DNA of 64,000 bases from assembly GCF_000512205.2 (NCBI RefSeq), contig NZ_CP006644.1, positions 186,001 through 250,000 on the forward strand, written 5' to 3'. The notes beneath the pieces were generated by a model. It worked only from the letters and a program-made list of their open reading frames with translations, was not told the DNA's origin and did no database searches. This stretch comes from Sphingomonas sanxanigenens DSM 19645 = NX02. Lineage in GTDB: Bacteria > Pseudomonadota > Alphaproteobacteria > Sphingomonadales > Sphingomonadaceae. Shown piece after piece: positions 7,778 to 17,442 of this stretch. A program made the translations under genes and the position numbers. Numbering within the stretch: the stretch's first letter is position 1; each line of letters starts with the position of its first letter.

Positions 7778-8474
7778 CCGTACCGCACAGCCGGTCCCAG
7801 AACCGGAAATAGAGCCCATAATTGCACCTGTACCGCTCATGATGGCGTTGATGATGGCTCGCGGTGATCAGCCATCGCCCCGCCTTGCCCCGCACCAGCC
7901 ATCGCGGGAAGATTTCCCACCCCATATGGTTGGTGACACCCATAATCGTCATGACCGTCAGCACAAGCGCCAGCGCCCCGACATGGATGGGGATGAGGAA
8001 GACCAGCGCGGGGATCACGACCGCTCCGGTCAGCGCTTCCCAAGGGTGGAAGCTCATCGCCGCCCAGGCGGTGGGCGGGCGGCTGGCGTGATGGACGGCG
8101 TGGGCGATGCGGAACGGCGCGGGCCGGTGCATCCAGCGATGCGTCCAGTAGAACCAGGTGTCGTGCAGGAAGAGGTAGACCAGCACCGACACCGGCAGCC
8201 ACCAGAGCGGGCGGGCCGCGACATCGTCGTAGATCAGGGTCCAGCCGCGGTTCTGCCAGCCCCAGGCGACGACGCCGGCGGGCACGCCATAGATCGCCGC
8301 CGAAGCCAGGCTCCAGCCGATTTCCCGGCGAATCTGCCGGTCCAGCCCGGCATAGAGCCGGGGATGGCGCAGGCGGGTGCCCCAGGCGAAGCCGGCCGAG
8401 ACGATCAGATAGCGCACGCCGACGATCAGCGTCATGGCAAGCGCCGAAAGCGCGATGGCGATGAAGAGGGTCAC
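7677..8474 (-). CDS. sterol desaturase / fatty acid hydroxylase superfamily enzyme
   Basis: 265 aa, GTG start at 8474. It is an integral membrane diiron hydroxylase with the His boxes HDTWFYWTHRWMH (about residues 104-116), HAVHH (about 124-128) and HHQRHHERY (about 206-214). About four hydrophobic helices are visible. The superfamily includes C-4 sterol methyl oxidases, fatty acid hydroxylases and beta-carotene hydroxylases. Its divergent placement 121 nt from crtY makes a carotenoid substrate plausible, but the sequence is not the classic short CrtZ. The last about 25 residues are low-complexity and overlap the DUF2141 start. Substrate is unproven. Confidence 0.82.
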   Translation of the reverse strand: MTLFIAIALSALAMTLIVGVRYLIVSAGFAWGTRLRHPRLYAGLDRQIRREIGWSLASAAIYGVPAGVVAWGWQNRGWTLIYDDVAARPLWWLPVSVLVYLFLHDTWFYWTHRWMHRPAPFRIAHAVHHASRPPTAWAAMSFHPWEALTGAVVIPALVFLIPIHVGALALVLTVMTIMGVTNHMGWEIFPRWLVRGKAGRWLITASHHQRHHERYRCNYGLYFRFWDRLCGTDAGIGAFGDDQSGVRNAGRRAATGGGGGTDRRG

Positions 8475-8595
8475 GACCGCTGCTTAGGCGCTTTCGCCTT
8501 GCAGCGGTAGCGCGCACAGTGGAAACGCGGCCAAAATGCGCAGGTTGCGCGATCGCAGCTTTCACCCCGATGGCAAAGCTGTGTATGCCCCCGCG

Positions 8596-9777
8596 ATGGC
8601 TCGAACGCGCGATTGTGACCTTCTCATCGTCGGCGCCGGCCTGGCCGGTGGCCTGATCGCGCTCGCGCTTGCGCACCATCGGCCCGGGCTGGACGTGGTG
8701 CTGGTGGGCGACGACCCGGCGATTGGCGGCAACCATGTCTGGTCCTTCTTCGATTCGGACCTCGACGCCGCCGGCGCCGACCTGGTCGCGCCCCTGATCG
8801 CGCATCGCTGGCAGGGCTATGACGTGCGCTTCCCCTCGTTCGCGCGCACGCTGCGCGCGACATATCATTCGATCGAATCAGAGCGGCTGGATGCGGCGGT
8901 GCGTGCGGCGCTGCCGGCGGATCGCATCCGCACCGGGCGGCGCGTGCTCACGACCAGCGCGACCGCCGCCGTGCTCGACGATGGCAGCCGGATCGAGGCG
9001 GCCGGGCTGATCGACGCGCGCGGGGCGAGCGATCTGACGATGCTCGATCTCGGCTGGCAGAAATTCGTCGGCCAGGAACTGGTGCTGGCGGCGCCGCACG
9101 GGCTGGAACGGCCGATCGTGATGGATGCCAGCGTGCCGCAGATCGATGGCTACCGCTTCGTCTACTGCCTGCCGTTCGGCCCGGATCGCGTCTTCGTCGA
9201 GGATACCTATTACAGCGACGGCCCCGTGCTCGACGTGTCCGCGATCGGCGATCGCATTGCCGCCTATGCGGCGCAGCAGGGCTGGTCGGTCGCGTCGGTC
9301 GGCCGTGTCGAAACCGGCGTGTTGCCGGTGGCGATGGGCGGCGATTTCGAGGGCTATTGGCGCGCTGGCGGCGAAGGCGTTGCCAAGGCCGGTGTGCGCG
9401 CCGGGCTGTTCCACCCGACCACCGGCTATTCGTTGCCGGATGCGGTGGCGACCGCGCTGCTGATCGCGCGCATGCCCGATCTCGACGGTGCCGCGCTGCA
9501 CGATCGGCTGCATGCCCACGCCCGCGCCCGCTGGCGCAGTCGCGGCTATTACCGGATGCTGGCGAGGATGCTGTTCCGGGCGGGGGCGGCGGATGAGCGC
9601 TATCGGATGTTCGATCGCTTCTATCGGCTCGACGAACGGCTGGTCGAGCGCTTCTATGCGGCGCATTCGACGTTGGGGGACAAGGCACGGTTGCTGGCGG
9701 GCAAGCCGCCGGTATCGGTGATGGGTGCGATCCGCGCGATCGCCGGTGGACAGGTGGGGGCAGAGGCAAGGGCATGA
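8596..9777 (+). CDS. crtY: lycopene beta-cyclase CrtY
   Basis: 393 aa from the ATG at 8596; a longer frame begins at 8536 but lacks family similarity. N-terminal dinucleotide-binding motif LLIVGAGLAGGLIALAL, then GGNHVWSFFDSDLDA, EDTYYSD, and FHPTTGYSLPDAVATA near the C terminus, all typical of bacterial CrtY. It cyclises both ends of lycopene to give beta-carotene, peripheral to the inner membrane, using reduced FAD non-redox. Its stop overlaps the crtI start (ATGA). With crtI and crtB it explains yellow or orange pigmentation; crtE, crtZ and crtG are not in this window. Confidence 0.95.
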   Translation: MARTRDCDLLIVGAGLAGGLIALALAHHRPGLDVVLVGDDPAIGGNHVWSFFDSDLDAAGADLVAPLIAHRWQGYDVRFPSFARTLRATYHSIESERLDAAVRAALPADRIRTGRRVLTTSATAAVLDDGSRIEAAGLIDARGASDLTMLDLGWQKFVGQELVLAAPHGLERPIVMDASVPQIDGYRFVYCLPFGPDRVFVEDTYYSDGPVLDVSAIGDRIAAYAAQQGWSVASVGRVETGVLPVAMGGDFEGYWRAGGEGVAKAGVRAGLFHPTTGYSLPDAVATALLIARMPDLDGAALHDRLHAHARARWRSRGYYRMLARMLFRAGAADERYRMFDRFYRLDERLVERFYAAHSTLGDKARLLAGKPPVSVMGAIRAIAGGQVGAEARA

Positions 9778-11258
9778 CCAAGAAGGTTGCTGTGATCGGC
9801 GCCGGATTCGGCGGACTGGCGCTCGCGATCCGGCTGCAGTCGGCTGGCGTATCGACCGTGCTGATCGAGGGACGGGACCGCCCGGGCGGTCGCGCCTATG
9901 TGTGGGAGCGGGAGGGCTTCACCTTCGATGCGGGCCCGACGGTGATCACCGATCCCGCCTGCCTGAAGGAGTTATGGGCGCTCAGCGGGCACGACATCGC
10001 CGATGACGTGACGCTGTGCCCGGTGTTTCCGTTCTACCGCCTCAACTGGCGCGACGGCACCAATTTCGACTATTCCAACGACGATGCGAAGCTGACGGCG
10101 GAAATCGCGCGGCTCAACCCGCGGGATGTCGACGGCTATCGCCGCTTCCTCGATTATAGCGCCGGCGTCTATCGCGAGGGCTATGAGAAACTGGGCCATG
10201 TGGCCTTCCTCGATTTCGCCTCGATGATAAAGGCGGCGCCCGCGCTGGCGCGCTACCAGGCGTGGCGTTCGGTCTATTCGATCGTTTCGTCCTTCGTGAA
10301 GAATGAGAAGCTGCGCGAGGCGCTGAGTTTCCACACCCTGCTGGTCGGCGGCAATCCGATGACGACCAGCGCGATCTACGCGCTGATCCACAAGCTGGAA
10401 AAGGATGGTGGCGTGTGGTTCGCGCAGGGCGGCACCAACCGGCTGGTGGCCGGCATGGTCCGCCACTTCGAGCGGCTCGGCGGGATCGTGCGGCTGGCGG
10501 ACCCGGTGACCGAGATCGAGACGCGCGGCGACAAGGTGACGGGCGTCGTCACCGCCAGCGGCTGGCGGGACAGCTTCGATGCGGTGGCGAGCAACGCCGA
10601 CATCGTCCACAGCTATCGCGATCTGCTGCGCAACAACAGGTCCGGCCGCCGCGCCGGCCAGAAGCTGGAGCGGAAGCGCTTCTCGCCCTCTCTGTTCGTC
10701 GTGCATTTCGGCATTCGCGGGAGCTGGCCGGGCATCCCGCACCACATGATCCTGTTCGGTCCGCGCTACAAAGGGCTGCTCGAGGACATCTACGATCATG
10801 GCGTGCTGCCGGAGGATTTTTCGCTCTACCTGCACCACCCCACCGTCACCGATCCGTCGATGGCGCCGGAAGGCCATTCCACCTTCTACGCGCTGGCGCC
10901 GGTGCCGCACATGGGCAAGCTGCCGATCGACTGGGCGCAGGTGGGGCCGATCCTCGAAAAGCGCATCCTCGACGAGATCGAACTGCGCCTGATCCCGGAC
11001 ATTCACAGCCGCATCGTCACGAAGTTCCACTATACGCCCGCCGATTTCGGGCGCGATCTCAATGCGCATCTCGGCAGCGCGTTCAGCCTCGAGCCGATCC
11101 TCACCCAGAGCGCCTGGTTCCGCACGCACAACCGCGACGACGAGATCCCCAACATGTATTTCGTCGGCGCGGGCACGCATCCGGGGGCGGGCATTCCCGG
11201 CGTCGTCGGCAGCGCCAAGGCGACTGCGGCGTTGATGCTGAGCGATCTCAGGCTATGA
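9774..11258 (+). CDS. crtI: phytoene desaturase CrtI
   Basis: 494 aa, starting in the ATGA overlap with crtY. Rossmann start KVAVIGAGFGGLALAIRL, EGRDRPGGRAYV and FTFDAGPTVITDP are the standard CrtI N terminus. The C-terminal signature is GAGTHPGAGIPGVVGSAKA. CrtI inserts four double bonds into 15-cis-phytoene to give lycopene using FAD and an electron acceptor. Translational coupling with crtY suggests co-expression. The length matches family members (about 490-510). Confidence 0.96.
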   Translation: MTKKVAVIGAGFGGLALAIRLQSAGVSTVLIEGRDRPGGRAYVWEREGFTFDAGPTVITDPACLKELWALSGHDIADDVTLCPVFPFYRLNWRDGTNFDYSNDDAKLTAEIARLNPRDVDGYRRFLDYSAGVYREGYEKLGHVAFLDFASMIKAAPALARYQAWRSVYSIVSSFVKNEKLREALSFHTLLVGGNPMTTSAIYALIHKLEKDGGVWFAQGGTNRLVAGMVRHFERLGGIVRLADPVTEIETRGDKVTGVVTASGWRDSFDAVASNADIVHSYRDLLRNNRSGRRAGQKLERKRFSPSLFVVHFGIRGSWPGIPHHMILFGPRYKGLLEDIYDHGVLPEDFSLYLHHPTVTDPSMAPEGHSTFYALAPVPHMGKLPIDWAQVGPILEKRILDEIELRLIPDIHSRIVTKFHYTPADFGRDLNAHLGSAFSLEPILTQSAWFRTHNRDDEIPNMYFVGAGTHPGAGIPGVVGSAKATAALMLSDLRL

Positions 11259-11286
11259 GCCCTCCCGTCAGTCAAGGGAGTCATCC

Positions 11287-11865
11287 ATGCGCGTAGCCGT
11301 CTATTGCGGGTCCAGCTTCGGCACCGATCCGATCCACGCCGAATGCGCGCGTGCGCTGGGCACCGAACTGGCGCAGGCCGGCGTCGGGCTGGTCTATGGC
11401 GGCGGCAATGTCGGCCTGATGGGCGCGGTCGCCGATGCGGCGCTGGCGGCGGGCGGCGAAGTGATCGGCGTGATTCCGCAGGCGCTGGTCGATCGCGAAG
11501 TGGCGCATCACGGCATCACCCAGCTCCACATCACCACTTCGATGCATGAGCGCAAGGCGATGATGGCCGACCTGTCGGACGCGTTCGTCAGCCTGCCCGG
11601 CGGCATCGGCACGATGGAGGAATTGTTCGAGGTGTGGACCTGGGCGCAGCTCGGCTACCACGCCAAGCCCTGCGCGCTGCTCAATGTCGGCGGCTATTAT
11701 GACGGGCTCGTCGCCTTCCTCGATTCGATGGTGACCGGCGGCTTCCTGAAGGACGAGCATCGCGCGATGCTCATCGAGGTCGATGCCGTCGCCGACCTGC
11801 TCGACCGGCTGGCGGACCATGTGCCGGAAACGGTCGACAAGTGGATCGGCCGGAAAGATCTGTGA
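11287..11865 (+). CDS. LOG family protein (TIGR00730 type)
   Basis: 192 aa. It has the LOG/lysine-decarboxylase-like motif PGGIGTMEELFE (about residues 104-115) with the upstream Arg of SMHERKAMM, and the VYGGGNVGLMG phosphate loop. Proteins of this family cleave N-glycosidic bonds of nucleoside 5-monophosphates (cytokinin-nucleotide phosphoribohydrolase); true lysine decarboxylase activity is not expected. It sits between crtI and crtB, 28 nt after crtI, and its stop overlaps the crtB GTG start. This placement recurs in sphingomonad carotenoid clusters, but no pigment role is established. Confidence 0.9.
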   Translation: MRVAVYCGSSFGTDPIHAECARALGTELAQAGVGLVYGGGNVGLMGAVADAALAAGGEVIGVIPQALVDREVAHHGITQLHITTSMHERKAMMADLSDAFVSLPGGIGTMEELFEVWTWAQLGYHAKPCALLNVGGYYDGLVAFLDSMVTGGFLKDEHRAMLIEVDAVADLLDRLADHVPETVDKWIGRKDL

Positions 11866-12796
11866 CCGCGCGGCTGCCGGCGCGCGACGCGATCGTCGCG
11901 ACCGCAGAGGAAAGCATCGCGCGGGGCTCCCGCAGCTTCGCGCTGGCCAGTCGCCTGTTCGACCGCCCGACGCGCCAGCGCGCCTGGCTGCTCTATGCCT
12001 GGTGCCGCCGCTGCGACGATCTCGCCGACGGGCAGGATCACGGCCATGATGCCGAGTGGCTGAGCGCCGGCGACGCGGAAGCACGCCTTGCCGAGATCCT
12101 GGCGAAGACGCGCGCCGCCCTGGCCGGCGAGATCGTCGGCGATCCCGCGTTCGACGCGTTGCGGATCGTCGCCGCCGAAACCGCGATGCCGCCGGCGCTG
12201 CCCGCCGAGCATATCGCCGGCTTCGCGCTCGACGCCGCCGGCTGGCGCCCGCAGACCGAGGCGGATCTGCTGCGCTACTGCTGGCATGTCGCGGGGGTCG
12301 TCGGCTGCATGATGGCGGTGGTGATGGGCGTCGCTCCCGCCGACCGGGACACGCTCGACCGCGCGACCGACCTCGGCATCGCCTTCCAGCTGGCGAACAT
12401 CGCCCGCGACGTGGCCGAGGATCATCATGCCGGGCGCTGCTACCTCCCCGTCGAATGGCTGGCGGAAGCGGAGATCGACCCCGCCAACCTGCTCGACCGG
12501 CGCTACCGCTCGCACGTCGCGGTGCTCACCGGGCGGCTGGCGGCGATGGCGGAGCGTTACGAGGCGTCGGCCCGGGTCGGCGCGGCACGGCTGCCGTTCC
12601 GCTCGCGCTGGGCGGTGCTGGCGGCGGCGGGCATCTATGGCGGCATCGCGCGGATCGTCGCGGCGGAGGGCGCGGGCGCGCTCGACCATCGCGTGACAAC
12701 CAGCGGAACGGGCAAGGCCGCCGCGGTGTTGAGGGCGCTGGGCGAGGCCTTCTCGACGCCGCCGCCCGCGACCCGCGAAGGATTGTGGACGCGACC

Positions 12797-12800
<4 letters not shown>
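11862..12800 (+). CDS. crtB: phytoene synthase CrtB
   Basis: 312 aa from the GTG at 11862, chosen because it overlaps the LOG stop (GTGA). A frame starting earlier (11841) is also open. Squalene/phytoene synthase motifs: [27 protein letters not shown] (first Asp-rich site), and [19 protein letters not shown] (second Asp-rich site). It condenses two GGPP to phytoene via prephytoene diphosphate with Mg. Its stop overlaps the macro-domain gene start (ATGA). Confidence 0.95.
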
Positions 12801-13288
<488 letters not shown>

Positions 13289-13312
<24 letters not shown>

Positions 13313-13339
13313 GGGGCATTTAGGGGCATTCAGGGGGCA
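13289..13339. repeat. short tandem repeat, five imperfect units
   Basis: Five tandem units of 9-11 nt built on AGGGG(G)CATT cover the last codons and stop of the macro-domain gene. Units vary between four and five Gs, which points to slippage. One unit supplies the TAG stop at 13310-13312. Confidence 0.7.
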
Positions 13340-13479
13340 GCGGACGCCGCCAAACCCTCCGCCTGCGCCCTTCTGCTTTGCGCAGGGCGAACGGCGGCAG
13401 AATCAACCACTTCGCGCGTGAGCGCAGCCCCGCCCGCCGCTATACCGCCGGGCGATCACACACGCGCACGGGGAATGGG

Positions 13480-14349
13480 ATGGCGATGACGACGGTTGCG
13501 GTGCTGGGCCTGGGGCTGATGGGATCGGGCATGGCCCGCCGGTTGCTGGCGGCGGGGTTCGATGTCGCGGTGTGGAACCGCAGCGCCGCCAAGACGGCGC
13601 CCTTCGCGGATACGCCGGCGCGGGTCGCCGGCAGCCCTGCGGAGGCCGCGGCGGGGGCCGCGATCGTGATCGCGATGCTCGCCGACGACGACGTCTCGCG
13701 CAGCGTATGGGCGGGGGAAGGCGGCGCACTGGCGGCGATGGCGCCCGGCGCGATCGCGATCGAATCGAGCACCTTGACCGGGGAATGGATCGCCGAACTG
13801 GCCGCCGCCGCGGCCGCACGCGGCGTCGATCTGCTCGAGGCGCCGGTGACGGGCAGCCGCGACCAGGCCGCCACCGGCGCGCTGCGCTTCCTGGTGGGCG
13901 GCGAGGCGGCCGTGCTCGAGCGCGCCCGCCCTGCGCTGGCGGCGATGGGCAGCACGATCGTCCATCTCGGCCCGGTGGGCAGCGGCGCGGTCGTGAAGCT
14001 TGCCAATAATTTCCTGTGCGGCGTGCAGGTGGCGTGCCTGGCGGAAGCGGTGGCGCTGTTCGAGCGGCGGGGACTGGATGCCGAGCAGGCGGTGTCGATC
14101 CTGACCGAGGGCGCGCCCGGCAGCCCGCTGGTCAAGGCGGTCAGCCGCCGCATGCTCGACCGTGCCTATGATCCCCATTTCCTGCCGCTGCTGATGGCGA
14201 AGGATCTGGGCTATGCCGCGCAGACGATGGCGGCGGCCGGCATCGAGACCGCCATCGCTCCCGCCGCGCGCCGGCGCTTCATCGAGGCGGCCGCGGCTGG
14301 CGAAGGGGAGAAGGACATGGCGGCGATCGTGGAGCCGCTGCGGCCCTGA
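13480..14349 (+). CDS. NAD(P)-dependent dehydrogenase, 3-hydroxyisobutyrate dehydrogenase family
   Basis: 289 aa from the ATG at 13480; another ATG two codons on is also possible. The nucleotide-binding start is VAVLGLGLMGSGMARRLLAA with WNRS after beta-2, suggesting NADP preference. The substrate loop EAPVTGSRDQAATGALRFLV and catalytic Lys in VKLANNFL are both intact. The substrate loop resembles the GLYR1/succinic-semialdehyde-reductase branch more than classic HIBADH, so a small semialdehyde or beta-hydroxy acid is likely. It is 167 nt downstream of the macro gene and probably an independent unit. Confidence 0.88.
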   Translation: MAMTTVAVLGLGLMGSGMARRLLAAGFDVAVWNRSAAKTAPFADTPARVAGSPAEAAAGAAIVIAMLADDDVSRSVWAGEGGALAAMAPGAIAIESSTLTGEWIAELAAAAAARGVDLLEAPVTGSRDQAATGALRFLVGGEAAVLERARPALAAMGSTIVHLGPVGSGAVVKLANNFLCGVQVACLAEAVALFERRGLDAEQAVSILTEGAPGSPLVKAVSRRMLDRAYDPHFLPLLMAKDLGYAAQTMAAAGIETAIAPAARRRFIEAAAAGEGEKDMAAIVEPLRP

Positions 14350-14367
14350 TCCTGCGGGGCGGGCGGC

Positions 14368-15072
14368 CTAGTCGTTCACGCCCGCGCCGACGAAGCCCTG
14401 CAGGTTGAGCGTCAGCTGCAGGCTGAGCGCATGATCCATCTGCGCGCGTGAACGTCCGCGCGCCGGGCGGAACTGGTTGAGATAGCCGAGATCGGCGGAC
14501 ATCTTGCGCCCGAGGGGCAGGGTGAAGCCGATGATGTTGCGCATCCGCTCATAGCCGCGGCGCTGCCCCCAGCCCGTGGCGTTGGGCAGGTAGAAGCTCT
14601 CATGGCTGGCGAACAGCGCCAGGCCTTTGGCGCCGAGCCTGTGGTTATAGCGGATCAGCGGGCGGATGCGGAAGCCGACCTCGCTGCCGCGCGGGTTAAA
14701 GCGCTCGTCGACGCGGAAGCGTGTCGTCACCGGGCCGAAGGTGGCGACCACCTGCTGGCGGATGCGATTCTCGTCGGCGCCGCTGTTGCCGTTGTGCGCG
14801 CCGACCCAGCGATAGCCGAGCCCGAGTTCGACAGTGGGGCTCAGCCGGATACCCAGCAGCGCGCCGAGTTCGCTCTGGTAGAGCCCGTCCTGACGGTCGC
14901 TGGTGCGGGCGATCTGCTCCAACGTCACGCGCACGTCCTCGGCGATCGGGACGTTCGTGTTCGCCTGGAACCAGAGTTGCTCATCCTGCTGCTGTGCCAG
15001 GGCGGGGGCGGCGAGCAGAACAAGCGGGGCGACGATGGCGGACGGGTAAGGACGATGATCGGCGCGGGCCAA
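14368..15072 (-). CDS. DUF2490 outer-membrane-type protein
   Basis: 234 aa with a signal peptide (VAPLVLLAAPALAQ). The rest is a run of amphipathic beta strands with alternating aromatics (VELGLGYRWVGAHNG, TTRFRVDERFNP, RIRPLIRYNHRL), ending in a strand typical of DUF2490. The pattern suggests a small beta-barrel or outer-membrane-associated protein. Function unknown. It is convergent with the dehydrogenase (18-nt gap) and divergent from the unknown gene at 15216. Confidence 0.8.
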   Translation of the reverse strand: MARADHRPYPSAIVAPLVLLAAPALAQQQDEQLWFQANTNVPIAEDVRVTLEQIARTSDRQDGLYQSELGALLGIRLSPTVELGLGYRWVGAHNGNSGADENRIRQQVVATFGPVTTRFRVDERFNPRGSEVGFRIRPLIRYNHRLGAKGLALFASHESFYLPNATGWGQRRGYERMRNIIGFTLPLGRKMSADLGYLNQFRPARGRSRAQMDHALSLQLTLNLQGFVGAGVND

Positions 15073-15149
15073 TGTCTTTGCTTTCTCTTCGAGCGCGCGG
15101 CCGATGTCACATAACCGTCATATTGTCCATTGCGGTGAACGGCTGCGCG

Positions 15150-15186
15150 TTGACGCGCGTCAATGCCGGCGGCGCCGATCGGCGCC
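15150..15186. promoter_or_regulatory. two perfect palindromes in a divergent promoter region
   Basis: TTGACGCGCGTCAA at 15150-15163 (14 bp, perfect) and GGCGCCGATCGGCGCC at 15171-15186 (16 bp, perfect) lie 7 bp apart between the DUF2490 gene (-) and the gene at 15216 (+). The second ends about 15 nt before the ribosome site AGGGGAGG (15201-15208). They look like operator sites; the binding protein is unknown. Confidence 0.5.
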
Positions 15187-15215
15187 ATAAAAGGCCGTGA
15201 AGGGGAGGATGGCCG

Positions 15216-15767
15216 ATGGCAGCAGATCCGACTGGTGACCGCGTGGTGCCGTTCGCGCGCCGCTGGCACGTAATCCACGAGATCGATCTCGTCCGGCTGA
15301 TCGCGGGGCACCGGATGCGCAGCGACCTGTGCGACCGTCTCGAGTGCGTGGCCGATGGCCTGCCGTCGCGCCCGCCGGCGGATATCGAGGCGGCGCTGTG
15401 CGACATGCTGGCCGGCGCCGTCGCGCGCGATGGCCGTGATGCGCTGGCCCGGCTGAAGGCACTGCTGCCGGGCGGCGGCGGCGACGGATTCGCGAAAGGC
15501 CTGATCGGCCGCATCCGTACGCGTCACGCAGCGGATGCGGCCGCTGCGGATGAGCTTGCCGCCGCGCTGCAGGCGGCGGAGCAACGCGACGCGCTCGGTG
15601 CCGAGGCGTTGGGCTACGCGATTCGTTGTTTCGTGTCGGGGTGCCGGGCGACGATCGAGTTCGAGCTGCTCGCGATCGTCGCGCTTGCCGGGCACCGGCT
15701 GACGACGCCGGCACGTGTGCTGCTGACCGAAAGACTGCTGCCGACCGCATCTGACGATTTGCATTGA
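15216..15767 (+). CDS. conserved-looking protein of unknown function, helical
   Basis: 183 aa. The ATG at 15216 is 7 nt after AGGGGAGG, a strong ribosome site, and codon use is like its neighbours, so it is a real gene. The protein is predicted mostly helical, rich in Ala/Leu/Arg, with five Cys (RSDLCDRLEC, ALCDML, IRCFVSGC). There is no signal peptide and no membrane segment. No family is recognised. Two perfect palindromes upstream suggest specific regulation. Confidence 0.65.
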   Translation: MAADPTGDRVVPFARRWHVIHEIDLVRLIAGHRMRSDLCDRLECVADGLPSRPPADIEAALCDMLAGAVARDGRDALARLKALLPGGGGDGFAKGLIGRIRTRHAADAAAADELAAALQAAEQRDALGAEALGYAIRCFVSGCRATIEFELLAIVALAGHRLTTPARVLLTERLLPTASDDLH

Positions 15768-15777
15768 GTCGCGGCGG

Positions 15778-17442
15778 TCAGACCCCGAGCGTCGTCGCCG
15801 CGACCAAGGCCGCGTCCTGCACCTCCGCGGCCACCACGCCGGCGGCCCGAAGACGGGTGCTGATGATGTCGCCCACGCGCAGCGCGTTCGCGATGATCGT
15901 CAACCCCAGATTGGTGCCGCCGCTGGTGGGCATGAACGCGGAATCGACGATGTAGAGATTGTCCACGCCATGCACCCTGCAGTCGCCGTCGACCACGCTC
16001 GTCGCCGGGTCGGTGCCGGCGCGGCAGGTGCCGCAGGCATGGCCATAGTTGAGCTGCAGGTCGAAGCTGAACGGGAAGGGGCGCAGGCCCCGGAAGGCCT
16101 TGCCGATCAGCTTGCGCGCCATGCGGCTGCGTTGACGCAGTTCATCGCGCACGGTGTAGTGCACGCGGATGCGGCCGGGTGCTTTCGGATCGAGCACCAC
16201 GCGATTCTCGGGATAGCCCAAATCCTCGACGATCATCACGAACACCGTCGCCTCGCCGAACAGCTTCGCCGCGATCTTCGCGGGAATCTTGAGCAGCGGG
16301 AACAGCCGGCGGAGCTTGGGCAGGCGGCTGCGTTCGACCAGATCGACGAGAAAGCGGTAGACATGATAGCCGCTCGCCGAGAGCCCGGTGGACTGGATGC
16401 TGCCCAGCCGCACGCCATCCTTCGCGTAGAAATCCCTCAGCCCGATCGTCTTGCGCGGCCCGACATGCGATGCGCGCCGCCTGGGCCACACCGCGAACCA
16501 TTCGTTGACATGGAACATCAGGTGCCGGCCAACCTGATCGGCGCGGTTGGCGAGCCCGGTGGGCCACGCGGGGGAGGTCGATTGCAGCAGCAGTGCGGGG
16601 CTGCGATAGGCGCCTGCAGCCAGCACCACCATGTGCGCGCGTACGCTGCGCTCGGCGCCGTCCGCGCCGCGATAGGTAACGCCGTGCGCGCGGGCCGCAT
16701 CGGCATCGATGCGCAGCACCTCGCACTCGCTGCGCAGCGTCGCGCGGCCGCCGGCCAGCGCCGGCTCCACGCAGATCAGGCGCGAATCGCTCTTGCAGCG
16801 CATCGGGCAGGGCTTGCCGCCGCATTCGCCGCAGCCGGGCAGATAGGCGAAGCCGACATGGAGGCGATAGGGGTTGAGCCCGATACCGGCCATGTTGTCC
16901 ATCAATTCGGCATCCACCGCGCTGGCAGGGGGCGGCGTCGGCAGCGCCGGCCCGTCATCCTGCGCCAGCGGGTCCATCGTGCCGACGATCCGATAGAGCC
17001 GTTCCGCCTCGCCATAATAGCGATGCAGGTCTGCCCAGCGGATCGGCCAGCCGCCGGTCGGGTGGGGCAATCCCTCCACGCTCTCGATATCGCTGCGTTC
17101 GAAGCGTTCGAGCGTGGCCGCATAGAGCTGGGATGAGCCGCCGGCACCGCAGCCGAGCGGCGCGAACATCTCGGTGGCGTGCCCATCGACCGTTACCGAG
17201 ACGCGGTCCGGCCAATACGCGCGATCGAGGCGCTCGGCGGCGTCCTCTGGCTCGGCGACATCATGCGCGGCAAGCGGCGGGAAGCCTGCCTTTCCCTTTT
17301 CGAGAAACAGCACGCGGTGGCCGGCCTGCGTGAGCCGGTGGCCGATCGTGGCGCCGCCCAGTCCCGCGCCGACGACGATCACATCCCACCATTCCTCCGG
17401 CCCCGGGCCGGACGGGCCGCAGCCCGCGATTTCGGCCTTCAT
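15778..17442 (-). CDS. GMC family FAD oxidoreductase with a Cys-rich insert
   Basis: 554 aa from the ATG at 17442; an open frame continues upstream to 17787 but lacks GMC similarity. It opens WDVIVVGAGLGGATIGHRL (FAD fold), then LEKGKAG and the GMC FAD-binding GCGAGGSSQLYAATLERF. The C-terminal GMC motif is VDSAFMPTSGGTNLGLTIIA. Unusual is a Cys-rich segment near residue 225 (CGECGGKPCPMRCKSDS), where typical choline-dehydrogenase-like enzymes have shorter loops, and another CGTCRAG near 475. These could hold a metal or disulfides. Substrate unknown (alcohol or polyol oxidation). It is 437 nt from the bufferin-linked doxX gene on the same strand. Confidence 0.85.
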   Translation of the reverse strand: MKAEIAGCGPSGPGPEEWWDVIVVGAGLGGATIGHRLTQAGHRVLFLEKGKAGFPPLAAHDVAEPEDAAERLDRAYWPDRVSVTVDGHATEMFAPLGCGAGGSSQLYAATLERFERSDIESVEGLPHPTGGWPIRWADLHRYYGEAERLYRIVGTMDPLAQDDGPALPTPPPASAVDAELMDNMAGIGLNPYRLHVGFAYLPGCGECGGKPCPMRCKSDSRLICVEPALAGGRATLRSECEVLRIDADAARAHGVTYRGADGAERSVRAHMVVLAAGAYRSPALLLQSTSPAWPTGLANRADQVGRHLMFHVNEWFAVWPRRRASHVGPRKTIGLRDFYAKDGVRLGSIQSTGLSASGYHVYRFLVDLVERSRLPKLRRLFPLLKIPAKIAAKLFGEATVFVMIVEDLGYPENRVVLDPKAPGRIRVHYTVRDELRQRSRMARKLIGKAFRGLRPFPFSFDLQLNYGHACGTCRAGTDPATSVVDGDCRVHGVDNLYIVDSAFMPTSGGTNLGLTIIANALRVGDIISTRLRAAGVVAAEVQDAALVAATTLGV

